Shown here in pieces: positions 1-7,971 of a DNA stretch of 64,000 nucleotides. The notes under the pieces were generated by a model. That model had not been told where the DNA came from and made no database searches. It saw only the letters and a list, made by a program, of their open reading frames with translations. The DNA comes from Trichodelitschia bisporula (taxonomy: Eukaryota; Ascomycota; Dothideomycetes; Phaeotrichales; Phaeotrichaceae): contig ML996691.1 of assembly GCA_010356995.1 (NCBI GenBank), positions 407,299 to 471,298 of the forward strand. Reading direction: 5' to 3'. Each line of letters starts with the position of its first letter. Position 1 is the stretch's first letter. Position numbers and translations under genes: made by a program.

Positions 1-384
1 CGCCACGCGCCTGAGGCCCTCGATCTGCGCGTCGCTCCACAGGCCGGGACAATTCGGGCTGATGCGCCCGTTGGGCTGGACGCCGGTAGCTTCGACGAAG
101 ACGAGTGCTGCGCCCTTTAGGGCGTAGTGGCCGAGCGTCGCGATGTGGTAGTCTGTGAGCGCGCCGATTTGGGGGCCGGAGGGCGCCGTGGAGTATTGGC
201 ACATCGGGGCGACGACGATGCGGTTCTTGAGGGTGACGGAGCGGTGGGTGAGGGGAGTGAGGAGGGTGGGTGTGCTGGCGGAGGGGGAGACGGGGGTGCC
301 GGGGCTTTGGGCGTGGGTGGGGGTGAAGTAGGGTGTCGCGGGGGAGGGGACGTTCTCGGCGGAGGTGGAGGTGGAAGGCGGCAT
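1..384 (-). CDS. Old Yellow Enzyme-family NADH:flavin oxidoreductase (5' part)
   Basis: This is the N-terminal 128 codons of an FMN-dependent ene-reductase of the OYE / NADPH dehydrogenase family, which reduces activated C=C bonds. The rest lies beyond the left edge. The ATG is at 384, followed by a Pro/Ser/Thr-rich leader of about 45 residues. The barrel then begins with a stretch matching the first strand of the family (SVTLKNRIVVAPMCQYS). The Cys in APMCQYS is the FMN-contacting Cys of the YqjM-like branch. Later come DYHIATLGHYALKGAALVF and VEATGVQPNGRISPNCPGLW, both family signatures. No intron is seen. A TATA-like stretch lies about 120 bp upstream at 501-510 on the opposite strand. Family assignment is firm; the substrate is unknown. 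Confidence 0.88.
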   Translation of the reverse strand, partial: MPPSTSTSAENVPSPATPYFTPTHAQSPGTPVSPSASTPTLLTPLTHRSVTLKNRIVVAPMCQYSTAPSGPQIGALTDYHIATLGHYALKGAALVFVEATGVQPNGRISPNCPGLWSDAQIEGLRRVA

Positions 385-1255
385 TGTTGTGGTAGTGGTG
401 AGGGTTGTTGTGAGGTGGTTGAGTGTAGGGCTGAGTGATGCGGGTACAATGGCAGGGACGCGGCGCGGGTTCTTAAGGCGCGACAAGGCAGCCAGGATGC
501 TTATAAATACGGTATGGCGTTATTTGCGCGCTCGGGCGGATACCCGAGGTGGAGTCTCGTCTGCCTTGCGCTATGCGGGTGATTAGCAGGTGCCTGGGGA
601 GGTGGAGAATTTGTGTTTCCATGGTTAAAGTGGGGGTTGATTTGGGGTGGCGATCGAGGTGGGAGGGGTTAGTGGGGTAGTCTGGGTGCCGATGATGATG
701 CCGCGGTCGGAGTAAGGCTTATGTAAGGCGAGGCAAGGCTGGTGTTAGGCTGCGGGGTAATGGGTGATGATGTTCGCGGTGTTGTTGAAGATGGTTAGTG
801 ATGATTGGTAGTGGTGATGATGTCACAAAAAGTCAAAGATACCGTACTCCGTGGATCGATGACAGCCCAGAGAGCACTCGGCCGAGTGGGAAAGGGACAA
901 CCTAGGGATCGGGCATCCGGATGCCAAATCGGCAAGACGATATCTTTGTCCGAAGCAAGGCGAAGGAGTTCTGCTGTCGGATATAACGGTCGGATGCTCT
1001 AATGCCGGTGCTTGATAATTGACAAGCCTCGCAGCGCTACCGTACCTGCATGAGTAAGAATCTTCGGAGGCTAGTTCTAATCGGTGTGGCGGGCTGCAAA
1101 ATAGTGGTTTCCTTCATCGCAGCCCTCCCGAATTATCGTGACCTTTCTCCCTACCAGACCGCAACCCCGGCTACAACACCTCATCACCACCGAATCATGC
1201 AAAAAGAAGCTTCGAGATCATAATCCTAAACGGCGAAGAAAAAGGCAAAAAGCAT
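385..1255. other. Intergenic, no gene seen
   Basis: This region lies upstream of the OYE gene. It holds a TATA-like TTATAAATAC at 501-510, consistent with transcription leftward into the OYE gene. Short ORFs here show no coding character. Nothing else is recognised. Confidence 0.6.
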
Positions 1256-1327
1256 TAGCTGAAAGTGGTTTCGATCCACCGTCCTCCGGGTTATGAGCCC
1301 GGCGCGCTTCCGCTGCGCCATTCAGCT
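1256..1327 (-). tRNA. Initiator tRNA-Met (CAT)
   Basis: A 72-nt cloverleaf on the minus strand. The acceptor stem AGCTGAA pairs with TTCAGCT, followed by discriminator A. The anticodon loop CTCATAA carries CAT. Marks of a eukaryotic initiator are visible: the A1-U72 pair, three G-C pairs next to the anticodon loop (GGG/CCC), and a T loop ATCGAAA with A at both variable positions instead of TTC. The D arm region GGCGCAGCGGAAGCGCGC matches yeast and other fungal initiators. There is no intron. A T run (AAAAAG on the plus strand near 1247-1251) lies just 3' and would serve as the Pol III terminator. Confidence 0.95.
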
Positions 1328-1413
1328 TGATTTGATGGCATAATATCCAGCTTCATGAATCTCATCTAGGTCCTAAACCAGTCTCAGCCTTCCCCACCGC
1401 GCACCGCTCCCCC

Positions 1414-2874
1414 TCACGCCCATCCCCTCTCAGCATCATACCCAAAGCACCACCCAGCGGTAAGCGGATCACTCCACTGATTCGGACTCGCCTCCCCCAC
1501 CTCCCCAACAACCTCCGGCCTCATCCCCTCGTCCCGCGCCCTCTGCTCCGGTCCATCTGCAAAATGCCATATGCGCCCGTTGATAAAACTCGCCTGCATC
1601 ATCTGCGCCGTCCTCGCCCTGCGCTCATCCTCGAACCTTGCCAGCGCCGCCGGGATATCGTCTTTGCTGGTTAGGGAGTTCAGCACGACGGCCAGCGCCG
1701 CCCCGTCCTCGATCCCCATGGCCGCGCCCTGCGACATATAGGGTAGCATGGCGTGGGCGGCGTCGCCGATGATAATGGTGTGGTTGGCACGCCAGCGGGG
1801 CAGTGGGGCGGGGAGTGTGAGGAGGGGCCATTTTAGGGTGTGGGTTACCATGCTGATTAGTTTGGTGAGGCTGGGTGGGTTAGGGAAGGCATGAGGGAGG
1901 ACAGGGAGGCGCACCGCGGATCCCAGCCTACAAAGTGTGACCTCATGTCGGACAGCGCAGTCTCTTGTCGCCAGGTGGAGGGGTCGGTGCTTTCGGGGTG
2001 CGAGAGCACCATGTTGAAGGATGAGCCGCCCGCGATGGTGTAGCTCATGACGTGCCGCCCGTCGCCGATCCAGCAGTTAATTGACGGGTTGTCCAGCAAC
2101 CACGCCGTGTCGGGATCAGCGCGCATCTTATCCGTCGACACCGTCGCGCGGTACGCCGCGAACCCGACAAGCACAGGCGGCTTATCCTCCGGGCCGAGAA
2201 TCGCCCCCCGGGCCGTAGACTTGATACCTAACCCGTAAGCCCGCATCCGTCCCGCAAAGCAGCCCTACCATCCGCCGCAACAACCACGTCCGCCCCGCAC
2301 ACCTCCCCACTCTCCAACCTCACCCCCGTCCCCTCAAGGTCATACTCCACCACCCTCGCCGCCGTCCTAACCTCGACCCCAAACTCCACCGCCCGTTCAT
2401 ACATTGCCGCATGAAAATGCGCACGATGAATCACCCAATACCCTGCTCCATAGCGCTCCTTAAACTGCTCCCCTAAATCCGTCCACCCGATCACATCCCC
2501 GCTTTCCCAGCGGCGGAACGCGATGCCAGCCGGCAAGACGCACTGGTCCTGGAAGAGGGCTTCGACGCCCCAGCGCGCCAGCAGCCGGGCGCTGTTGGGG
2601 GGGATTTGGATCCCGGCGCCGACTTCGGAGAGTGCCGGGGTGGCTTCGAAGATGGTTACCGTGTGGCCGCGGCGGGCGAGCGCGATGCCAGCGGCTAGGC
2701 CGGCGAGACCGGCGCCGCTAATGGCGATGCGGAGGGGGGTGAGGGCAGGGGTGGGGGGGGAGGCGGTTGAGGTGTGGAGGGGGCGGAGGAAAGTCAGGCA
2801 CCGGGTTGGGTAGGTTGGATGCTAGGGAGTTAGCTGGGAGGGCGAGGCTGGGTGGATGGTACTTCAGCGTTCAT
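1414..2874 (-). CDS. FAD-dependent monooxygenase (salicylate hydroxylase-like)
   Basis: Group A flavoprotein monooxygenase that would hydroxylate an aromatic or similar small molecule using FAD and NAD(P)H. The model is exons 2874-2863, 2821-2269, 2227-1915 and 1870-1414, giving 444 residues. The FAD-binding fold starts with RIAISGAGLAGLAAG (GxGxxG) and ends its first unit with an acidic residue (TIFEA). Next come VVVAADG and GDAAHAMLPYMSQGAAMGIED, the second FAD motif. Introns are very short: 2822-2862 (41 nt), 2228-2268 (41 nt) and 1871-1914 (44 nt). The last two are well supported because they join ADG to IKSTARG and GWDPR to LTKLIS in frame. The first intron and the four-residue first exon are tentative, since no ATG lies nearer in the correct frame. 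It shares a 487 bp divergent upstream region with the glycosidase/kinase gene. The substrate is unknown. Confidence 0.85.
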
Positions 2875-3361
2875 GGTGGGGCTTTCGTGATGGGACAAGA
2901 GGGGAGTTAAGGGATAGCGGTGTTCACGGCTACTTACATGCTGCGAGCCTTGTGTTGTATTTGGCCTTTAGGCATTGAGACATGGTACTGCAGTGAGCAC
3001 AGCTGCATGGTGTGCGTCGTGCGTCGGACTTCGGGGGCGTGTCCTATGGAGGGTGGGCGCCGCAGTGCGGGGTTGCAGGCGTGCAGGATGGGTCCTTGGG
3101 TATTGGGGTCCTTGGGTATTGGGGTCCTTATTGCTTCTGAGGGGTACTTAAGCTTGTACTACGTACATGATCTGAGAAGGGAGATAAGCGGTGAATTAGG
3201 TGTTCGTTGAAGTTTACATTCCTATATCCTGTATACTTTGGAGCTTCAAAGCTTCGTCGACGTTGGTGTTTGTTTAGCCGTTGTCAGGGCAGAGGGGTCC
3301 ATGCTCCCCCCGCATTGCTGAACGCCAACGTCACCTCCGCAGCTCTCCCCTCAACAGCATC
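2875..3361. promoter_or_regulatory. Divergent intergenic region with a small tandem repeat
   Basis: This 487 bp region separates the start codons of the FAD monooxygenase (left) and the pseudouridine glycosidase/kinase (right), so it should hold both promoters. It contains a 16-bp tandem repeat at 3091-3129. No clear TATA box or known operator was recognised. Confidence 0.5.
3091..3129. repeat. 16-bp tandem repeat, 2.4 copies
   Basis: The unit GGTCCTTGGGTATTGG occurs twice exactly at 3091-3106 and 3107-3122, followed by a partial third copy, GGTCCTT. It lies in the divergent promoter region. No function is inferred. Confidence 0.85.
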
Positions 3362-5644
3362 ATGATACAAAGTATTTCTAGCAGCGTCCGGCCGCGAAGG
3401 CTCGCCTTCGGCGTCTCAGGCCGGCTGAGACGATGTTATTCCCCGAACCCTTTTTTCGCCGTTTCTGAAGAAGTGCGTGAAGCCGTGCACTCGAACAAGC
3501 CCATTGTAGCACTCGAGACGACCATCTACACCCATGGTACTTGCCCTTCATGAACGCATCACGTTGCTCATCACGACAGGGTATCCATATCCCGAAAACG
3601 TCGCCCTGGCCTCGGAACTCGAGTCCATAGTCCGCATCAACGGCGGCGTTCCCGCAACCATCGGTATCCTCAATGGCGTGGCCAAGGTGGGCATGAGCCC
3701 CGAGGAAATCATCCAGCTCGCCTCATCCGTCGGGCAAGCGAGTACACTAAAGCTCTCGCGGCGTGATCTCGCGTTCGCAACTGGTCTGGTACGCTCTCTG
3801 GCCGGGATGAAGAGAGAACGCAGCTGACGTCCCATCCAGCGCCTGGTGGGCAAATCGTTCCACGGCGGAACCACGATCGCGAGCACCATGATCCTAGCGC
3901 ACGCGGCGGGGATCAAAGTCTTTGCCACGGGGGGTCTAGGCGGCGTGCACCGCGGCGCGGAGACCACGATGGATATTTCGGCTGATCTGACGGAGCTGGG
4001 TCGAACGCCTGTTACGGTGATTAGCAGCGGGTGTAAGAGTTTCCTTGATATACCCAAGACGCTGGAGTATCTAGAGACGCAGGGCGTGGGGGTGGCGACG
4101 TTTGCGGATGGGCGCGAGGGGAAGGTGGATTTCCCGGCGTTTTGGGCGCGGGAGAGTGGGGTGCGGAGTCCTATGGTGCTGAGGGATGAGGTCGAGGCGG
4201 CGGCGGTAATATGTGAGTGTGTCTGGGTGGGTGTGGGACGGGGCTGATGGTACAGATGCACAACACCAGCTCGGTTTGCAGTCGGGGCTGCATTTTGCAA
4301 ATCCGATTCCCGCGGAGGCGGCGATTGCGAAGGCAGAGATTGACGCGATGATCGACGAGGCGATTTGCCAGGCCGATGCCGCGGGCGCGTCGGGCAAGGA
4401 CAACACGCCGTTCATTCTGAACAAGATCAAGGAGCTCAGCGGGGGAAAGAGCCTGGCTGCCAACCGGGCCTTGATCGTGTCGAACGTCAAGCGCGGTGCC
4501 CTGGTGGCCGGGGAGCTGAGCAAGCTCGAAGGTGCGAGGGAGGACGAGAGGTGAAACTTCCTTGCCTGCGGTTATGCTTCTTGCAGCAATTGTCATGCGA
4601 AACGAGGTTATGCGTTATGCCCCAAGCCGTGTCTAACGCGCTAATAGTTCGAAAGGCTCTAAGTCCATCCGCATATCGCACTTCCAAGTCTCTCAAGAGA
4701 ATAACACCGCCGCCAACGTCCCAAGCACTCTCTACGCCGACCTTGCCCCTCCCCCACCTCCCCCCTCCGACCCGCACCCCCCCGCCAAAGTCCTCGTAGC
4801 CGGCTCCCTCGCCCTCGACCACACCTGCACCTTCACGCCCCTCCCTTCCTCCCCCTCCCCCCTAACCCCCCAACCGCGCACCTCTAACCCGGCGACCATA
4901 ACCCAATCCCCCGGCGGCGTCGCCCACAACGTCGCCCTCACACTGCACACCCTCGGCATACCCTCCCTGCTGCACAGCTACATCGGCCCCGACCCCGCAG
5001 GCCCCGCCCTGCTCACCCATCTCGCAAACGCCGGGATGCGCACCGACGCCATCCACACCCTCCGGCAGTCCCGCACCGCGCAATATGTGTCCGTAAACGA
5101 CGTCAAGAACGACTTGGTCCTTGGCATGGCGGATATGGGCATTATAGAGAGTGCGGGCGCGGCGCCGGAATGGAGGCCGGAGGTTCCGGAGGGCGTGGAC
5201 TGGCTTGTGCTGGATGCGAATTGGATGGGCGGGGCGCAGCGCGCGTGGTTACGGGCTGCAAGAGCTAAGGGCGTGAATACGGCGCTAGAGCCGGTGAGTG
5301 TGCCGAAGGCGGGCCGGGTGTTTGCGCTGGGTGAGGGGGAGGAGGCGGTGCCGGTGTGGCCGGATCATGTGCTTGATCTTATTGCGCCGAATAGGGACGA
5401 GGTGCTCGCGATGCATGCCGCGGCAAGGGGCGCGGGCGCGCTGGAGGGGAAGGGGTGGTGGAGTGTTGTGGATGCCTTGGGGATTGGGGATGGGGGTGCC
5501 CGCTCTAGGTTTGAGCGTGTTTGTGGGGGGGCGTTGGTGGATGAGGGGGTGCCGCAGTGTGCGGTGCAGCTGCTGCCGTTTGCGCCGGTTGTGCTGGTTA
5601 AGTTGGGCAGCCAAGGGGTGTTGCTTGTGGAGTTGATGTGGCCT

Positions 5645-5706
<62 letters not shown>

Positions 5707-5991
5707 TATATGGAGGTGTTTCCTGCGCTCGAGGTGGACCCGAGTGAGGTGGTTAGTGTTAATGGGGCGGGGGATACGTTTCTTGGGGCCATGGTTGCGA
5801 GGCTGGTGTTGGGGGGAACGGTGGAGAGTGCGGTGGGTTTTGCGCAGGGGGCGGCGGTGGAGACGTTGAGGAGTAGGAGGGCGGTGGGGGAGGGGGTTGC
5901 GCGGTTGAAGGGTACTGGGTTGGGGGAGGGGATTATGGAGAGGGGGGGGAGGGGATTTAGTATGGAGAGACGGAAGTATGGAGTGATGTAG
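3362..5991 (+). CDS. Fused pseudouridine-5'-phosphate glycosidase and pfkB-family (pseudouridine) kinase
   Basis: Bifunctional pseudouridine catabolism enzyme: the kinase half would phosphorylate pseudouridine and the glycosidase half (YeiN/PsuG type) would split the product into uracil and ribose 5-phosphate. Exons are 3362-3536, 3580-3788, 3840-4212, 4256-4550 and 4648-5991; each join is in frame and restores family motifs. The first ~30 residues are Arg/Ser-rich and resemble a mitochondrial presequence. Glycosidase landmarks are [10 protein letters not shown] (Glu ~52), LKLSRRDL (Lys), [20 protein letters not shown] (metal Asp) and SSGCKSFLD (Lys), in the E. coli YeiN order. The kinase half begins near [11 protein letters not shown] and has GGVAHNVAL and [11 protein letters not shown] (anion hole and catalytic Asp). 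A run of 60 G at 5645-5704 sits between them in the kinase half. As written, the upstream frame does not meet the downstream frame; a run of 3n+1 would. That suggests a mis-sized homopolymer, though true inactivation is possible. Confidence 0.87.
5645..5704 (+). repeat. 60-base G homopolymer inside the kinase coding region
   Basis: An uninterrupted G run of 60 bases follows CCT and precedes TTTATA. In the upstream frame it encodes 20 glycines. The downstream frame carrying EVFPALEV and GAGDTF is offset by one. No AG acceptor lies at its end, so an intron does not explain it. The recorded length is unlikely to be exact: runs this long are poorly sized by sequencing and assembly, and some platforms produce false G runs. 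Confidence 0.9.
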
Positions 5992-6274
5992 AGGGTTGGT
6001 TTGGGGACGTGGGTTGTGTTCGCGATACCTTTGGCGAGGTGACCTCGGTGAAGGGTACGCGCTCAACAGTCGCCCATCTTTTTAGGATAATGATACGCTT
6101 GCTTCGCTATCTGCAGTAGCATGCTTCCACCCAATGTATACATGCATCCGAAGCTTCCGCATCTCTGGGATGTCCATCCCGTAAGGTATCTCATACGCAG
6201 TAACCTTTGCTCCAAGCCAACCATGCCTCAAACTCCACGCATCATGCAAGCCTGCCCGCCTACGCCATAAACGC

Positions 6275-7699
6275 TCAAGCCTCGACCAGATCGATCATAT
6301 CCTCCTCACTCATATCCGCCCCCGCCGCGACTAAAAACGGATGCCGCAGCGCCTCCTCCGCCGTAATCCGCTTCGCTGGATCACACTCCAACAACCGCTC
6401 CAAAAACGCCACCGCCTCCTTCTCATCCGGACTCAGGCTGTGAATGCGCCGTCCGGTCTCGTCTTTAGCGGAGCGGTTCGTGCACCACAGGACAATCTTC
6501 TCGAGGCTATGTCCATTATCGGAGTAACTCGGGATGTTGGTCTCCATAATCTGTCCATGCAGCAGCGCCGTCTCGCGCATCTTCTTCCGGCCGAAGATAT
6601 TCGTCAACTCGAGTAGCGCATCGACATCGTCCGCGGAATGGAAGAACGGGAACCGGCGCGCGAGGAGGGTGAGGAGGATCACGCCTGCGCTCCACATGTC
6701 GATCGCGCACGTCTGCTGCGTGCATTTGAACAGCACCTCCGGGGCCCGGAACCCGCGTGTCCCGGCGCGGTTCGCGCGCCGCGGCTGCCGCGTATCGGTC
6801 TTTGGGTTCGGGTACGCGGGCGGGGCGTGCTGGTCCTGCATCGCGTATTCGCTGTGATCGAGGCGGGCGCGGCGCTGCGTGGCACTCAAGTTACACGCGC
6901 AGTGCTGCCAATCCGTGCCCAGGCGCTCCGCAAGGCCGAAATCAACAAGCACGCCGCGGGCGCGGTCGGGGTGGTATAAGAAATTAGTAGGCTTGATGTC
7001 ACGGTGGAGGATCTCGTGCTCATGCACCGCTTTAAGGGCGGTGAAGAGGGAGCGGAAGTACAGCCGTATGTCGCTGACGGTCATGGCGCGGAAGTAGTCC
7101 CTGAAGTCGTGGTGTTGGAAGTAAGGGAGGATGGCGACGACTTGGTCTTGGTGGCGGAAGGCGGTGATGAGGGGGCAGACGGAGTCGGAGTTGCGCAGGT
7201 CGTGGAGCAGGTCGAGTTCGTTGAGGATGCGGAGGGGGCTGGACGTGACATAGATTTTTTTGATAGCGACGTAGCGAGGGTGTTTGCGGCGGTTAGCGGC
7301 GCGGCGGGAGGACCAGCGCGCTGCGTCCCGTTCCTCCAAGTCCCAGTCGTTTTTGTATTGATGGTAGTGAAGGTCTTCAGCCTTGTAGACGGTCGAGAAG
7401 GTACCTGGCTTGTTAGCGTAGTTCGCTGTTGGATCGGGAGACAAACCTTCGCCGATGCGATTGATCAGTCTATAGCGCCTAGCTATGCCTTTGAAGGTGC
7501 TTTCCAGATTCGCCATGTCCTCGGCCACGTTCTCGTCGACCTCATCGTCCTCTTCGCTCGACTCGCCGCTCAGGTCACTCTGTTCACTGGGCTCTCTGCT
7601 CTCGTCCATGACCGTGTCCTCTTCGTCCTCATCGCTGAGTTGGTCCTCGTGAATCCTGACTTGGTCTTGGGGTAAACGAGCAGCACGAATTCGGCTCAT
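6275..7699 (-). CDS. Cdc7/Hsk1-like serine/threonine protein kinase
   Basis: DDK catalytic subunit that, with a Dbf4-type partner, phosphorylates MCM helicase to fire replication origins in the nucleus. The model is 460 residues in exons 7699-7447 and 7404-6275. An acidic Ser/Asp/Glu-rich N-terminus (residues ~20-60) is followed by the kinase domain: glycine loop IGEGTFSTVYKAED (~82-95), VAIKKI (~130-135), HRDIKPTNF (~218-226), VDFGLAE (~238-244) and GTRGFRAPEVLF. The long spacer between DFG and the APE motif is the kinase insert typical of Cdc7. The 42-nt intron 7405-7446 is a multiple of three without a stop and lies inside the glycine loop. The ATG at 7699 was chosen because it begins MSRIRAARL; one 17 codons upstream is also in frame. 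It is divergent from condensin subunit 1. Confidence 0.9.
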   Translation of the reverse strand: MSRIRAARLPQDQVRIHEDQLSDEDEEDTVMDESREPSEQSDLSGESSEEDDEVDENVAEDMANLESTFKGIARRYRLINRIGEGLSPDPTANYANKPGTFSTVYKAEDLHYHQYKNDWDLEERDAARWSSRRAANRRKHPRYVAIKKIYVTSSPLRILNELDLLHDLRNSDSVCPLITAFRHQDQVVAILPYFQHHDFRDYFRAMTVSDIRLYFRSLFTALKAVHEHEILHRDIKPTNFLYHPDRARGVLVDFGLAERLGTDWQHCACNLSATQRRARLDHSEYAMQDQHAPPAYPNPKTDTRQPRRANRAGTRGFRAPEVLFKCTQQTCAIDMWSAGVILLTLLARRFPFFHSADDVDALLELTNIFGRKKMRETALLHGQIMETNIPSYSDNGHSLEKIVLWCTNRSAKDETGRRIHSLSPDEKEAVAFLERLLECDPAKRITAEEALRHPFLVAAGADMSEEDMIDLVEA

Positions 7700-7971
7700 A
7701 TTGGCGGCTTTGTGGTGTGTTGTAAGACACTCGACGTCAAAGTAGTACATCGTTCCGCACTTATGTTCGATGTTTTGACCTGCCGCGCAAGCCGCGCAAC
7801 GGGCGCCACATCGGAGCTAAACCGAATTAGGCAAAAACACAACACCGCGTCGGCGATGACTACCCCACCACAACAGAGACAACCGCCAACCGCCAACCGC
7901 CTGCATCGCCATCTCCAACCCTTCTTAATTCCTTCCTTTTGTCTTTTGTCTCTTGTTTCTTGTCTATCACC
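7700..7971. promoter_or_regulatory. Bidirectional promoter between Cdc7-like kinase and condensin subunit 1
   Basis: Only 272 bp separate the two start codons, so both promoters and 5' leaders overlap here. The side next to the condensin ATG is a pyrimidine-rich stretch (C/T-rich, 7916-7968), common before fungal start codons. A perfect MluI cell-cycle box (ACGCGT) was not found; CGCGT occurs once, near 7846. Confidence 0.6.

Noticed and set aside
5365-6066. 233-codon minus-strand ORF with a polyproline stretch
   Set aside because: The polyproline is only the complement of the G run; the plus strand has the conserved kinase sequence.
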